Below are positions 1 through 8,437 of a stretch of 64,000 nucleotides of DNA, one piece after another (the stretch's first letter is position 1; each line of letters opens with the position of its first letter). The stretch comes from Nitrospirota bacterium. Lineage in GTDB: Bacteria > JACPQY01. The notes beneath the pieces are model-generated. The model made no database searches. It saw only the letters and a program-made list of their open reading frames with translations, and was not told where the DNA came from. A program made the position numbers and the translations under genes. The stretch is taken from assembly GCA_016190245.1 (NCBI GenBank), contig JACPQY010000083.1:1-64000 (forward strand), read 5' to 3'.

Positions 1-120
1 CCGGTCGGAGCCGTCAACCCCGAAAGACCCGACGCAGGAGGCGGAGGGTTCACCGCGCCGGATGCGCGGTGCGTCCAGGATGGGACAGGAGGTCATCCGA
101 TCTCCCCAAAACCCATGTAC

Positions 121-471
121 TCAAACTGCAGAGGAACCTTTTTTCGCATCATAGGACATCGGGATCCCGGCTTCGAGCGCCTTGAGATAAGCCTCAATAT
201 ACGTGTCGTCATATACCCGGCCTTCGATGCACTGGGTATCGCCCGAATTGAAAAGACCGAAGTGGCACTCTCTGTAACAATAGGCTTGGGCACCCGGGTC
301 TTTGAGGGTGGAACAGGATGTCGTGTGGGGCCCATTGAATTTCTCAGGGCCAAGGCAAGCGTCGTTCGGATCCCAACTCTTCGTGACCTTACCCCCAAAA
401 ACTGGTCCAGGGATAACCTCACAACTGGGGGTATGATTCCCCGCACTATTGGTGTCAGGTCTTGCATTCAT
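121..471 (-). CDS. Hypothetical cysteine-rich ORF next to transposase relic
   Basis: A 116-residue open frame that I do not recognise. It is rich in Cys (seven) and Gly/Asp and has no obvious signal peptide or known domain. Its apparent ATG lies inside the conserved terminal sequence of the adjacent RAYT element, directly after the transposase stop codon. The first residues therefore come from mobile-element DNA. The body is probably the remnant of a gene whose 5' end was lost when the element inserted. It could also be non-coding. I see nothing supportable in bases 1-120. Confidence 0.3.
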   Translation of the reverse strand: MNARPDTNSAGNHTPSCEVIPGPVFGGKVTKSWDPNDACLGPEKFNGPHTTSCSTLKDPGAQAYCYRECHFGLFNSGDTQCIEGRVYDDTYIEAYLKALEAGIPMSYDAKKGSSAV

Positions 472-473
472 TC
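449..473 (-). repeat. RAYT element terminal repeat, copy 1
   Basis: A 25-bp sequence containing the core GCAAGACCTGACACC on the minus strand. It is identical, base for base, to both ends of the small element at 39655-39800, and it overlaps the stop codon of the transposase relic. A related motif in the same orientation (core GGGGTCAG then TTTGCAC) lies at 879-899 on the far side of the relic. Motifs of this kind accompany REP-associated tyrosine transposases. Confidence 0.7.
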
Positions 474-861
474 ATCTCGTCTTCTCGAACTCCCGCAGCC
501 GCCGGCTCACGGTTGAATAATGAACGCCCAACTGCGCCGCAATCTCGCCCAACGTGTACCCCTCCCGAATATAGGCACGGCCCACCTCCTGCGGCGTCCC
601 CTCCTTCACAATCTCCCCGAGCTCCCGGCGTACCGGCTGCCTCTGCGGCTTGGGAACCTCCCGGATCTCTCCCCCTCCAAACCGACCCGCAAACTCCCGG
701 TCGCCAAAATAGATCTGCCCCACCAACCGGTCCCAAACCTCCTTTCCCAACCCCTCCGCCACGAACCTCCGGTACGCTCGGATCGCCCCTGACCGCCGCC
801 CGTGGAACTGCCCCAGAATCCAGTCCGTCGTAAGCCACTCCGGCCCCTTGTCACGCCCCAC
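472..861 (-). pseudogene. RAYT (REP-associated Y1 transposase) C-terminal relic
   Basis: A 129-residue frame matching the C-terminal region of REP-associated tyrosine transposases: a segment with the WLTTDWILGQF-type motif, then RAYRRFVAEGLG, a linker, and a helix-turn-helix near the end (YTLGEIAAQLGVHYSTVSRR). The N-terminal HUH/Y1 domain with its catalytic His pair and Tyr is absent, because the sequence upstream of 861 does not encode it. The gene is therefore a deletion derivative without nuclease activity. REP-like motifs flank it at 449-473 and 879-899. A second relic with almost the same last residues sits inside the element at 39655-39800. Confidence 0.72.
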
Positions 862-1089
862 CGGGCCCCGAGGCGTTTGGGGTCAGATTTGCACATTGAG
901 TTTCTTTTCGGGTCTGGGGATCGCATGGGTCACGGTTGCCGGATCGCACCGCCACCAGCGGGCTACGCGGGAGTGCCCTCCCTCGCCGGTTGTCTCCAGC
1001 CCCCCCTCGAACAGTCTGCAGCGCATGTTCTCATTCCTTTCATCCCACTGCCCCCCTGGCTCAAAATCACGTATTCCACGCCCCCGGCT

Positions 1090-1494
1090 TCACGGCAGCA
1101 TCACGAAGCCCGCGTCTCGAAAGTCCCGGTCGAAGGCGAACGCCACCCGCAACCCCATCCTTTCCATAGCCACGAAGGAATGGCAATCCACCAGCGATAC
1201 ACCGGCTCCGCTCGACCGGAACCGCCGCCACGCCTCCTTGAGGGCGCCGGCCCCGATCTCCTGGAGCCGGACGCCGGGATTGGAGAGCACCTCCTCGCCC
1301 CACTCGACCGCCACCGCCTTTCCGAGTTTGACCCGCACGAGCCCTGCCGTCTCATGAAAGACCACGTCCGTCGTGTGCAGCACCGCCCCCTCGCCGTCAA
1401 GCCTTTCGAGGGCCGAACGCGCCTGCCGATGGAATTCGTCCCGGCGATCCACGAGGGCGCACCAAGCCGAGGTGTCCACGAACACATCTTTCAT
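1090..1494 (-). CDS. vapC: PIN-domain toxin VapC (pair 1)
   Basis: A PIN-domain endoribonuclease of 134 residues. The N-terminal VDTSAW motif supplies the first acidic residue. Further acidic positions follow in the middle (FHETAG) and near the end (SLVDCHSF, AFAFDRDF), the usual set that binds Mg/Mn for RNA cleavage. It overlaps the upstream antitoxin frame by 4 nt (ATGA), so the two are translationally coupled. The family inhibits translation by cutting tRNA or rRNA; the target here cannot be read from sequence. Confidence 0.85.
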   Translation of the reverse strand: MKDVFVDTSAWCALVDRRDEFHRQARSALERLDGEGAVLHTTDVVFHETAGLVRVKLGKAVAVEWGEEVLSNPGVRLQEIGAGALKEAWRRFRSSGAGVSLVDCHSFVAMERMGLRVAFAFDRDFRDAGFVMLP

Positions 1495-1823
1495 GTCCTC
1501 CGGCCCGCCCTTGACCCCGCGGTGGGCGTCGAGCGCGCGCGCCCCACCGCCCGTTGCCTGCGCGCCGACCCGCCCTCGGCCGTTTCAGCGGTGTACGCGT
1601 CATGGTTCCGCGCGAGGTCGCCGGGTCCCTCCCCTATCCCCAGGATCTTCCTCAGTCGCCGGTATCCCGCGCGCACCCGCTCGTCCGGGGTCCCCCCCAC
1701 GTAGCGTTCGATCGCCCGCCTCGCCACCTCGACCGCGGGCAGGTGCTCGGCTTGGGCCGCGCTGCCCAGAGCCTGGTAGAGGGCCTCGGGCAGGTACAGC
1801 GACATTTTGCGTTCCGTCTTCAT
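1491..1823 (-). CDS. vapB: Antitoxin of VapC pair 1
   Basis: 110 residues. The N-terminus (KMSLYLPEALYQAL) fits a ribbon-helix-helix DNA-binding strand and helix, and the remainder is a charged, basic tail that would wrap the toxin. It lies directly upstream of, and overlaps, the PIN toxin. A strong promoter with -10 TATAGT at 1833-1838 places transcription start about 3 nt before the ATG, with no room for a Shine-Dalgarno sequence, so translation is probably leaderless. Autorepression is expected for this family. Confidence 0.72.
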   Translation of the reverse strand: MKTERKMSLYLPEALYQALGSAAQAEHLPAVEVARRAIERYVGGTPDERVRAGYRRLRKILGIGEGPGDLARNHDAYTAETAEGGSARRQRAVGRARSTPTAGSRAGRRT

Positions 1824-1832
1824 GCCTCTAAC

Positions 1833-1861
1833 ACTATAGAGCTACCGCCTCACGACCTCAA
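1833..1861 (-). promoter_or_regulatory. Promoter of vapBC pair 1
   Basis: On the minus strand: -35 TTGAGG (1856-1861), 17-bp spacer, -10 TATAGT (1833-1838). The predicted start is at about 1826, 3 nt before the ATG at 1823. Confidence 0.65.
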
Positions 1862-1926
1862 GCCTCCGCGGGCTCACTCCACCGTCGGGTGACATCATTC
1901 GCCCCCCACCCTCACCCCGCGGGGGG

Positions 1927-2787
1927 TCAGCCTGCGCCGTCCAGGTTCCTCCTCCAGCGCTCGCCCATCGTCCGGCCCACCCAGGCCAGCAGGCCCGGGG
2001 CCCAACGCTTGGCGTAGTAGATGAGCCAGGCCTCCGCCGCCACGGGCGCAACGGCGCGATTGCGTTGAACCGCCTTGAGAATGTTCTGCGCCACCCGGTC
2101 CGGCGTGTAGTTTCGGCGCTCGTACGTTTGCAACATGCGCTGGATCGCCTCCGGGCGGGCATGGTCGCCCTTCATCCGCGCCGCGCTCGTGATGGGTGTG
2201 TTGATGAGGCCGGGACAGATCGCCGTAACGCCTATCCCCTGGCGATGCAACTCGTCCCGCAACGATTCCGAAAGCCCCACCACGGCGAATTTCGTCGTGC
2301 AGTAGGCACTTAGGGCCTCCGTGCCGGCCAGACCCGCGGCCGAGGCGACGTTCACAACGTGCCCTCCCTTACCCCGTTTCACCATCGGCGGGATGATAAA
2401 GTGGCAGCCATGTACGACGCCCATCAGATTGATACCTACGATCCAATCCCAATCCTCGAGGGAGGTGAACTGGAACCCGCCTCCGATCGCAACACCTGCG
2501 TTGTTCACGAGCAGATCCACGGCCTCGATTCGCCCGTGAACCTCCGCCGCGAACGCCCGCATCGCCTCACGATCGGCCACGTCCACGCGACGCGCGACGA
2601 CCTCCCGCCCCATCGCGCGGAGGTCACCCTCCGCATTCTTCAGCCCCTCCTCGTTCACATCGCAGATCACCAGCGCGGCCCCGCGTCGCCCGCATTCAAG
2701 CGCCGTCTCGCGCCCGATGCCCGACCCCGCACCGGTCACGAGCACCCATTTCCCAGAAAGATCTCTCACGTCCATGGCCGAGTGCAT
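1927..2787 (-). CDS. Short-chain dehydrogenase/reductase
   Basis: Classical SDR of 286 residues with a Rossmann NAD(P)-binding motif TGAGSGIG near residue 20, NNAG near 95, a catalytic Ser in VNVASAAG, and the YCTTK (YxxxK) pair near 165. An Asp in ICDVNEEG at the end of strand 2 favours NAD over NADP. The C-terminal tail of about 30 residues is longer than in minimal SDRs and contains a hydrophobic stretch (LIYYAKRWAPGLLAWV), so membrane association is possible. The substrate cannot be assigned. The start may be the ATG at 2775 instead. Confidence 0.85.
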   Translation of the reverse strand: MHSAMDVRDLSGKWVLVTGAGSGIGRETALECGRRGAALVICDVNEEGLKNAEGDLRAMGREVVARRVDVADREAMRAFAAEVHGRIEAVDLLVNNAGVAIGGGFQFTSLEDWDWIVGINLMGVVHGCHFIIPPMVKRGKGGHVVNVASAAGLAGTEALSAYCTTKFAVVGLSESLRDELHRQGIGVTAICPGLINTPITSAARMKGDHARPEAIQRMLQTYERRNYTPDRVAQNILKAVQRNRAVAPVAAEAWLIYYAKRWAPGLLAWVGRTMGERWRRNLDGAG

Positions 2788-3031
2788 ACCACGCTTCGAT
2801 CTGAGGTCAAGTCTTGAACCGGCTCAGCTTGCCCCACCATCGTTTTACTCGGTCACCCGAACCTTTGCAGACTGTGGACTTGACGAGCTGTCTTGGCGGA
2901 GAATCCAGCGGTTTCGAACGCACCCTCCACGGTTCGCCTCAGCTTCGTCCGACATCCCAGATCCGGCTCTCATCGGTGGCCCCAGGCAGAGAGAGGCTGG
3001 AGGCGGGTCATGTCCCTTGGCGCCCCCTGAC

Positions 3032-4285
3032 TCACAACAACTGCTCCACGCCGAACATGATGCCCGGCCCTTGGGGGCGGTTCAGCGGCCAGGCCAGATC
3101 GAACCTCACGATGCCCTTGTAGGCCCACGGGGGGATGAGCCGCATTCCAACCCCCGCCGAAATCGGTGGGTCTCGTAGCGCTTCCTCGGCCGCGCCCGCG
3201 TACCAGGCACCACCCACGTCGAGCAGCGCCGTGTTCTCCAGCCAGATGAGGCGCCACGTCTTCCACGTGAGCACGCGCACCTCGGAGTTCAGAAGGAGAT
3301 ATCGGGACCCGCGGAACTGGCGGGAATTGAATCCTCTGAAATTGTCGAAACCGCCGAGCGTGAAATCGTTCTGCTTTGCACTGAACTGCTGGAGGCCACC
3401 GGAGAGCCTGACCGCCACCGTCCCGCGCCTCCCCAACGGTAGATAGCCCGTCCCCTTGCCCTCGAACCAAGGGAAGGTGAAATCCGATCCCCATGCGGGC
3501 GAGGCGTAGTCCCACCGCAGTACGGCAAGGCCGCCCGAAAAGACGTGATCCCGGAAGTTGGCCCGGCCCAACTGGAGCTGCGCCCCGAGGCGCGCGGTGT
3601 GGCCGCCGTCTGGGAGTTGCGCGGGGTCCTCGAAGGGCGTCTCATTGTTGAAACCGTTCCGGTCGCGACTCACACGGTAGGCAGGGCCCACCCTCAAGGT
3701 GTCCGAGAACCGGTAGAGAAGCGTCACGTCGTTCCACGTCCGGTCGGAATCGAAGATGAATGTTTTCTCCTGCCCGCCGTAGATCGGCTCCACGATGAAC
3801 TCGCGCGCCCCCTCGGTGTTGAGCTCGAACTTCGTGCCCAGGAGTCGCGGCTCGATGAACCAGTAGCCGGCGATCGGTTCGCCGGTGCGCACCCCCCCCC
3901 AAAGACCAAGGTCCTGGTGGAGGCCCAGGAAGTTCCCGTCTCGCGCGCCGACGCGTATCTCGTAGTCGCCTCCGCCCACCGAGGGTCGGAGCACGGGCAT
4001 GATGGACCACTTGTCTTTCACCCTCACCGTCACCGCGACGCCGCCCTCCAGATCGGGCTCGATCGCGCCCTCCACCTCGCCGAAGATCTGCCAGTTGCGC
4101 AATCGCCGCAGATCCTGTTCGAGCCTGTGGGCGGAGAACGGCTGACCCGGGGCGGTCTCCATCTCGCGCAGGATGACGGCCGAACTGCTCTTCCGATTGC
4201 CCTCCACGCGGATCCTGCCCACGGGCTGACCTTCGTAGGACACCTGCGAGAGAACCGCGGCGAGGATCAGCCACACAGCGCCCAT
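3032..4285 (-). CDS. Omp85-family outer membrane protein (one POTRA plus barrel)
   Basis: 417 residues. A short signal peptide (GAVWLILAAVLS) is followed by a single POTRA-like domain (about residues 20-95, GRIRVEGNRKSSSAVILREM) and a 16-strand-type surface-antigen barrel to the C-terminus. The barrel carries the Omp85 landmark LGGFDNFRGF and alternating aromatic strands, and ends in hydrophobic Leu-Leu. BamA normally has five POTRAs and about 800 residues. This protein is closer in size to small TamA/FhaC-like members, so it is probably not the essential BamA. It marks a diderm cell envelope. It has no obvious operon partner. Confidence 0.8.
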   Translation of the reverse strand: MGAVWLILAAVLSQVSYEGQPVGRIRVEGNRKSSSAVILREMETAPGQPFSAHRLEQDLRRLRNWQIFGEVEGAIEPDLEGGVAVTVRVKDKWSIMPVLRPSVGGGDYEIRVGARDGNFLGLHQDLGLWGGVRTGEPIAGYWFIEPRLLGTKFELNTEGAREFIVEPIYGGQEKTFIFDSDRTWNDVTLLYRFSDTLRVGPAYRVSRDRNGFNNETPFEDPAQLPDGGHTARLGAQLQLGRANFRDHVFSGGLAVLRWDYASPAWGSDFTFPWFEGKGTGYLPLGRRGTVAVRLSGGLQQFSAKQNDFTLGGFDNFRGFNSRQFRGSRYLLLNSEVRVLTWKTWRLIWLENTALLDVGGAWYAGAAEEALRDPPISAGVGMRLIPPWAYKGIVRFDLAWPLNRPQGPGIMFGVEQLL

Positions 4286-4353
4286 TATAGGCGGTTCCGA
4301 GGCCGGTTTCCGTTCCCGAATGGGCCGGGGCGGGAACCTCGGGAAGTGACCGG

Positions 4354-4734
4354 CTAGAGGCGGCCGAGGGCGAGACCGGGCACGCGCTCGAAGTGGGCGC
4401 GGTTTCGGGTGAGGAGGAGGGCCGAGCGGGCCAGGCAGACTCCGGCAATCATGTAGTCCGCCATGGCGAGACCTTTCCCCCTTTGTTCCAGCTCGGCGCG
4501 AACGCCTGACGCGCGCCGTCCCGCCTCCTCGTCAAACGGCAGGATCTGGAGGGCGGCCAGCAGCCGCCCGACCTTCTCGCGCTGAGAAGAGGTGCGGGCT
4601 CCGCTGAGCAACTCGAAAGCGTTGATGGCCGTGGTGGTCAATGCGCCGCCCTCCAACTCCAGCGCGATCCTGGACTTGGAGGGCTCGCGACCCCGCAACG
4701 CGTCGATCAACACATCCGAATCAGCGACGATCAT
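4354..4734 (-). CDS. vapC: PIN-domain toxin VapC (pair 2)
   Basis: 126-residue PIN endoribonuclease. The N-terminal VADSDVLIDAL strand carries two acidic residues. Later positions are NAFELLSGAR (Glu), MADYMIAG (Asp) and a C-terminal TRNRAHFERVPG segment. Length and motif order match VapC. It overlaps the antitoxin by 4 nt (ATGA). Confidence 0.87.
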   Translation of the reverse strand: MIVADSDVLIDALRGREPSKSRIALELEGGALTTTAINAFELLSGARTSSQREKVGRLLAALQILPFDEEAGRRASGVRAELEQRGKGLAMADYMIAGVCLARSALLLTRNRAHFERVPGLALGRL

Positions 4735-4970
4735 CGCCAGCGCGACCGGAGTTGAGTCACCGAGTCGGCGAGGGCGTCCGCATCCGTCGGGTCAAGAGCC
4801 CCCAGGACCTCAAGCGCCGCCCGGACCCGGGCGCTTCGCGTCGCATGCTCCGCCAGATACCGGTCGAGGGCCTCCTGGACGATTCGAGAGAATCCTTTTT
4901 CACGACGCTGCGCGGCCAGTTCAACAAGTTTCGCTCGCTGGGAGTCAGGAATCTCGATCGTCGTCCTCAC
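4731..4970 (-). CDS. vapB: RHH antitoxin of VapC pair 2
   Basis: Ribbon-helix-helix antitoxin: an N-terminal strand (RTTIEIPDSQ), two helices (RAKLVELAAQRREKGFSRIVQEALDRY is the region), then a toxin-binding tail. I chose the GTG at 4970. The ATG at 4979 lies inside the -10 hexamer (4978-4983), and the ATG at 5006 lies in the -35 region. Transcription from that promoter begins at about 4971, one base before the GTG, so translation would be leaderless. A CATGCATG-type palindromic stretch between -35 and -10 is a likely autoregulatory operator. Confidence 0.75.
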   Translation of the reverse strand: MRTTIEIPDSQRAKLVELAAQRREKGFSRIVQEALDRYLAEHATRSARVRAALEVLGALDPTDADALADSVTQLRSRWR

Positions 4971-4977
4971 ATGCGGC

Positions 4978-5006
4978 ATCTTACCATGCATGTGCGTGCA
5001 TGTCAA
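4978..5006 (-). promoter_or_regulatory. Promoter/operator of vapBC pair 2
   Basis: Minus strand: perfect -35 TTGACA (5001-5006), 17-bp spacer, -10 TAAGAT (4978-4983). The spacer is built from repeated TGCATG/CATGCA units that form short palindromes, as expected for an RHH antitoxin operator. Confidence 0.7.
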
Positions 5007-5485
5007 GGATGTTCAATCTCTCTCCGGGTTGAGCGCAAAGGCCCTCCCGATGCGCGCATGCCCCCGACCCCCTCCACGACGAAGAAATGCGGCCTTGCTC
5101 ATCCGCGCAAAGCCGACCGCAGGGTGCACCCCCGGGAGAGGACCACACGAATTCACGACTCCGCGTCCGGCGGGGACCCAACCGTCCTGCCCTTCGTCGT
5201 AGGTCCATTACACGCGCATGCTGAACGCTCGCTTGGCGCGCGGCGCGTCTTCGAGAACTGCAGCAATGGGGGCGGCACGAGGCAGCGGATCCTCTCTCCG
5301 CCCGGTCCACTTGCGGGATAGTTCCGGGCCTGATACCATCCCCGCGAAGTAGGTTGGATCAGTGGTTTCGGTCTCAGCATCTCCCCACATCCGCATCCAC
5401 CGTGCGGGTCTGCGCGTTGGTCGGCGGCCAAGGAGTCGCGAGCTGAAGCGGCCCTGATCAGCGTGTAAGAAAGGAGAGGATACGC
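5007..5485. other. Intergenic region with long leader of RRM gene
   Basis: No credible gene. On the plus strand, a -35 TTGCGG (5311-5316), a 17-bp spacer and -10 TACCAT (5334-5339) would start an mRNA near 5346. This gives the downstream RRM gene a leader of about 140 nt, a length typical of cold-induced RNA-binding protein messages. The 5007-5300 part shows no recognisable element. Confidence 0.4.
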
Positions 5486-5803
5486 ATGGCCACGAGGTTG
5501 TACATCGGGGGGCTCCCCTATTCCACGACGGAGGATGAGCTGAAGAACCTCTTCAGCCAGGCTGGTTCCGTCCAGTCCGTACGCATCATCACGGACAAAC
5601 TCACGGGGAAATCCAGAGGGTTCGGCTTCGTCGAGATGAGCAACGCGGAGGAAGCCAAGAACGCCACGCGTACGCTGAACGGCACGTCCCTTGGGGATCG
5701 GTCCATCACGGTCAACGAGGCGCGCCCACCGCAGGAGCGACCCCAGGGCGGTGGCGGACCCGGCGGCGGAAATCGCCGTCCGGGCGGCCCTCGCCGCTGG
5801 TAG
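5486..5803 (+). CDS. RRM-domain RNA-binding protein
   Basis: 105 residues: a single RNA recognition motif (residues 3-80) with RNP2 (LYIGGL) and RNP1 (KSRGFGFVEM), then a short Gly/Pro/Arg-rich tail. This is the architecture of bacterial glycine-rich, often cold-inducible RNA-binding proteins (Rbp family), which bind single-stranded RNA in the cytoplasm. A strong ribosome binding site (AAAGGAGAGG) precedes the ATG. The long upstream leader suggests post-transcriptional control. Confidence 0.92.
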   Translation: MATRLYIGGLPYSTTEDELKNLFSQAGSVQSVRIITDKLTGKSRGFGFVEMSNAEEAKNATRTLNGTSLGDRSITVNEARPPQERPQGGGGPGGGNRRPGGPRRW

Positions 5804-5898
5804 TCCCCCCGTAGCCCTCCGGAATCACCCGCCCGAGGCCCTCTCGCGGCTCCTTCGAGTCGCCGGACTGTGGTCTGCCCAGACCAGGCGGAAGGGGA

Positions 5899-8028
5899 TC
5901 AGACCACGATCGCGGCCGGCCGATCGGCACCCACCGCCGCGCTCGCGCCCCGCGCGTGCTCCTTGGCCAGAACCTTTCCCACCGCCTCGCCGTCCATCGG
6001 CTTGAAGAAATAGTATCCCTGCGCGTACTCGCAACCGAGCGACTTCAAGTAGGCCAGTTGCTCCGCGGTCTCGACTCCTTCCGCCACCACATCCAGTCCG
6101 AGGCGGTGCGCCAGCGTCACGATCGTGTTGACGAGCTCGGGGCCGTCCCTCCACGTGGCCATGCGGGCCACGAAGGAACGATCGATCTTGAGCGTGTTGA
6201 TGGGGAAGTCCTGCAGGTAGCTCAGCGAGGAATAGCCGGTGCCAAAATCGTCCACCGTGAGGCCGACACCCAGGGACCGGAGCTTCTCCAGAACGCCGAC
6301 CGTAACTTGCGAGTGCTCCATCAAGGTGCTCTCCGTCAGTTCCAGCTTGAGCATCGGAGCCTGAAGGCCGGCCCCCGCCAAAGCAGCCTCTACTTCGGCG
6401 ACAAGGCCTTGGGTCACAAGCTGGCGAGCCGCCAGGTTGACGGCGATCGTTCTCGGTGGATCCTTCGGGAACCGCTGGTGCCAGGATTGCATCTGGCGGC
6501 TGGCCTCGCGCAGCACCCAACTCCCCATCGGGACGATGAGACCAGTTTCCTCGGCAATGGGGATGAACGCGTAAGGGGGCACGAGCCCGCGGCGAGGATG
6601 CTCCCAGCGGATGAGAGCCTCGAATCCGACGATCTCGGCGGTCTCCAGCGAAACGATCGGTTGGTAGTGGAGGATGAACTCACTTGCCTCGATCGCGCGG
6701 CGCAGATCCGTTTCCAAGTGAAGCCGAACCACGGCCTCGTCGTGCATGCCGGCCGTGTAGACCTCGTGACGGGCCCGGCCCAGGGCCTTGGCACGATACA
6801 TCGCGATATCCGCATTCCGGATGAGGTCTTCCGGACGCTCGAAACCGCTGGTGCTGAGGGCAATCCCGATGGAGGCACTCGTGAAGACGAATTGGCCGTT
6901 GAGGTTCATCGGGAGGGCAAGCTGCTTCTGGATCCGCGCCGCAACCTCGCCCGCTTCGTCAACCCCGCGGGTCTCATCCAGCAGGAGAACAAACTCGTCC
7001 CCGCCCAGGTGCGCGACGGTGTCGGAGGCCCTCACGCACTCCTGGAGGCGCCGGGCCACCTCAATCAAGAGTTGGTCGCCGGTGGAGTGACCGAGGCTCT
7101 CATTGAGAACCTTGAACCGGTCCAGATCAAGGAACAGCACGGCGAAGATGTAGTCCTTCCTCCGGCTCGCGCGCCGCGCACACAAGCCGAGGCGGTCCAT
7201 GAACAGGGCGCGGTTGGGCAGCCCCGTGAGGGAGGAGTGGAGCGCATCGTGCAGGAGCTGCTGCTCGGCCTTCTTCCGCTCCGTGATGTCGGTTTGCGAC
7301 CCCGCCATCCGGTGGCATCTCTCTACCCCCCGCCGAACGGCCACGCCCCGCGTCAACATCCACCGGACCGTTCCGTCCCGATGCTGCATCCGATATTCGT
7401 GTTCGAGGTGGGGGGCCTGGCCGTCGAGGTGCCGCGCGATCGCCTTCCGCAGACCCTCCACATCCTCCGGATAGACGCGTTTGAACCACTCGTCCGGGCT
7501 GGTGCCGATCTCGAAATCCTCCCAGCCGAGCATGGCCTTCCAACGTGGCGAGTAGTGGACCGCATTCGAGGACAAGTCCCAGTCCCACAAACCGTCCGTC
7601 GCACCACGCGCGGACAGGGCATACCGCTCCTCGCTCTCCGCCACTCTCGTAAGCTGTTTGACGAGCTGCGTGTTCATCCCATCCAGGCGATCCGCGAGGC
7701 TGCGGGCCATCTGGTAGACCACCTTGAACGCCCAGAGGCTTCCGCTCCCCATCTCCCGTCTGAACTCCTCTGTGCGAATACAGAACGCCACGCCGTCCGT
7801 CAGGGCCTTGACGGAGGCCACGCGCACGGGCTGCTCGAGGAAGAGGATCATCTCACCCACGAGGGCCGGGGCGGAGATCGTATTCAACCGCTGGTCCACG
7901 CCCGCTGCCGTGCGCCGGAGGACTTCGAACTCGCCGTCGGTGACGAAGAAGAAGGAATCCGCCCGATCCCCCTCGCGCATGAGGAAATCTCCCTGCTTGA
8001 AGGTGACCGTGCGGCTGCACGAGAGCAT
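5899..8028 (-). CDS. cNMP-binding/PAS/GGDEF/EAL c-di-GMP regulator
   Basis: 709 residues. The order is: N-terminal cyclic-nucleotide-binding-like domain (about 1-95, FKQGDFLMREGDRADSFFFV), PAS (about 130-255), GGDEF (about 262-425, intact GGDEF near residue 346) and EAL (about 435-680, EALIRW near 473, plus DDFGTGYSS). Both catalytic motifs look intact, so it may make and degrade c-di-GMP. The cNMP fold begins before the annotated ATG: the preceding in-frame codons read LADHPIFAQLSPFELRS, but no ATG, GTG or TTG occurs between them and a TAG stop. The true start may be non-canonical. Membrane segments are absent, so the protein is probably cytosolic. Confidence 0.9.
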   Translation of the reverse strand: MLSCSRTVTFKQGDFLMREGDRADSFFFVTDGEFEVLRRTAAGVDQRLNTISAPALVGEMILFLEQPVRVASVKALTDGVAFCIRTEEFRREMGSGSLWAFKVVYQMARSLADRLDGMNTQLVKQLTRVAESEERYALSARGATDGLWDWDLSSNAVHYSPRWKAMLGWEDFEIGTSPDEWFKRVYPEDVEGLRKAIARHLDGQAPHLEHEYRMQHRDGTVRWMLTRGVAVRRGVERCHRMAGSQTDITERKKAEQQLLHDALHSSLTGLPNRALFMDRLGLCARRASRRKDYIFAVLFLDLDRFKVLNESLGHSTGDQLLIEVARRLQECVRASDTVAHLGGDEFVLLLDETRGVDEAGEVAARIQKQLALPMNLNGQFVFTSASIGIALSTSGFERPEDLIRNADIAMYRAKALGRARHEVYTAGMHDEAVVRLHLETDLRRAIEASEFILHYQPIVSLETAEIVGFEALIRWEHPRRGLVPPYAFIPIAEETGLIVPMGSWVLREASRQMQSWHQRFPKDPPRTIAVNLAARQLVTQGLVAEVEAALAGAGLQAPMLKLELTESTLMEHSQVTVGVLEKLRSLGVGLTVDDFGTGYSSLSYLQDFPINTLKIDRSFVARMATWRDGPELVNTIVTLAHRLGLDVVAEGVETAEQLAYLKSLGCEYAQGYYFFKPMDGEAVGKVLAKEHARGASAAVGADRPAAIVV

Positions 8029-8165
8029 GGAGCGCAGCTCAAAGGGGGAGAGTTGCGCGAAGATGGGGTGATCAGCTAGGTCCGTCCGCGGCTCGATAGT
8101 CTCGTTCGCGGCGGGATTCCGGCCCTCTTCCTCTTCCGATGCGATAGAAGCAACCCCCTCGGACT

Positions 8166-8194
8166 ATTGTACCTAGTGCCGACGCATGCGGCAA
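8166..8194 (-). promoter_or_regulatory. Promoter of c-di-GMP regulator gene
   Basis: Minus strand: -35 TTGCCG (8189-8194), 17-bp spacer, -10 TACAAT (8166-8171). Transcription would begin near 8159, about 130 nt before the first canonical ATG of the regulator. Confidence 0.5.
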
Positions 8195-8282
8195 ACGGCT
8201 CCGCCTGCTCTTGCGTGGCCGACCGGTGGCGCGCGGGCCCCCGCGCGAAGGGGTGGTCCGGCGCCCGCCGGGGGGGGGGAAA

Positions 8283-8298
8283 TGTGACATTCGTCACA
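8283..8298. promoter_or_regulatory. CRP/FNR-type palindromic site
   Basis: A perfect TGTGA-N6-TCACA palindrome, flanked by AAA on one side, matches the CRP consensus half-sites. It lies in the 410-bp gap between the divergent c-di-GMP regulator (itself with a cNMP-binding-like domain) and the hypothetical gene at 8438. I see no other gene in the 8029-8437 gap. A GC-rich hairpin lies near 8229-8246. Confidence 0.55.
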
Positions 8299-8437
8299 TG
8301 GGACTTTCTGTCCACAAGAGGTGTGGTGCCGGTCCCCAGTTGGCGCTAGACCAGAGGGGTGACCCTCTCAATGAACTGTGCCTCCATCCTTTTTCGGGCG
8401 GGTCATGTGGCACGACAGTTGCTCATGTCCATGCGTG

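Noticed and set aside
5007-5310. Possible structured RNA or riboswitch upstream of the RRM gene
   Set aside because: I can see a promoter and long leader but no conserved riboswitch motif; only the promoter is supportable.
5956-8079. 707-residue open frame on the plus strand
   Set aside because: Exact antisense shadow of the GGDEF/EAL gene; composition is Arg/His/Leu-rich with no domain. High GC keeps antisense frames open.
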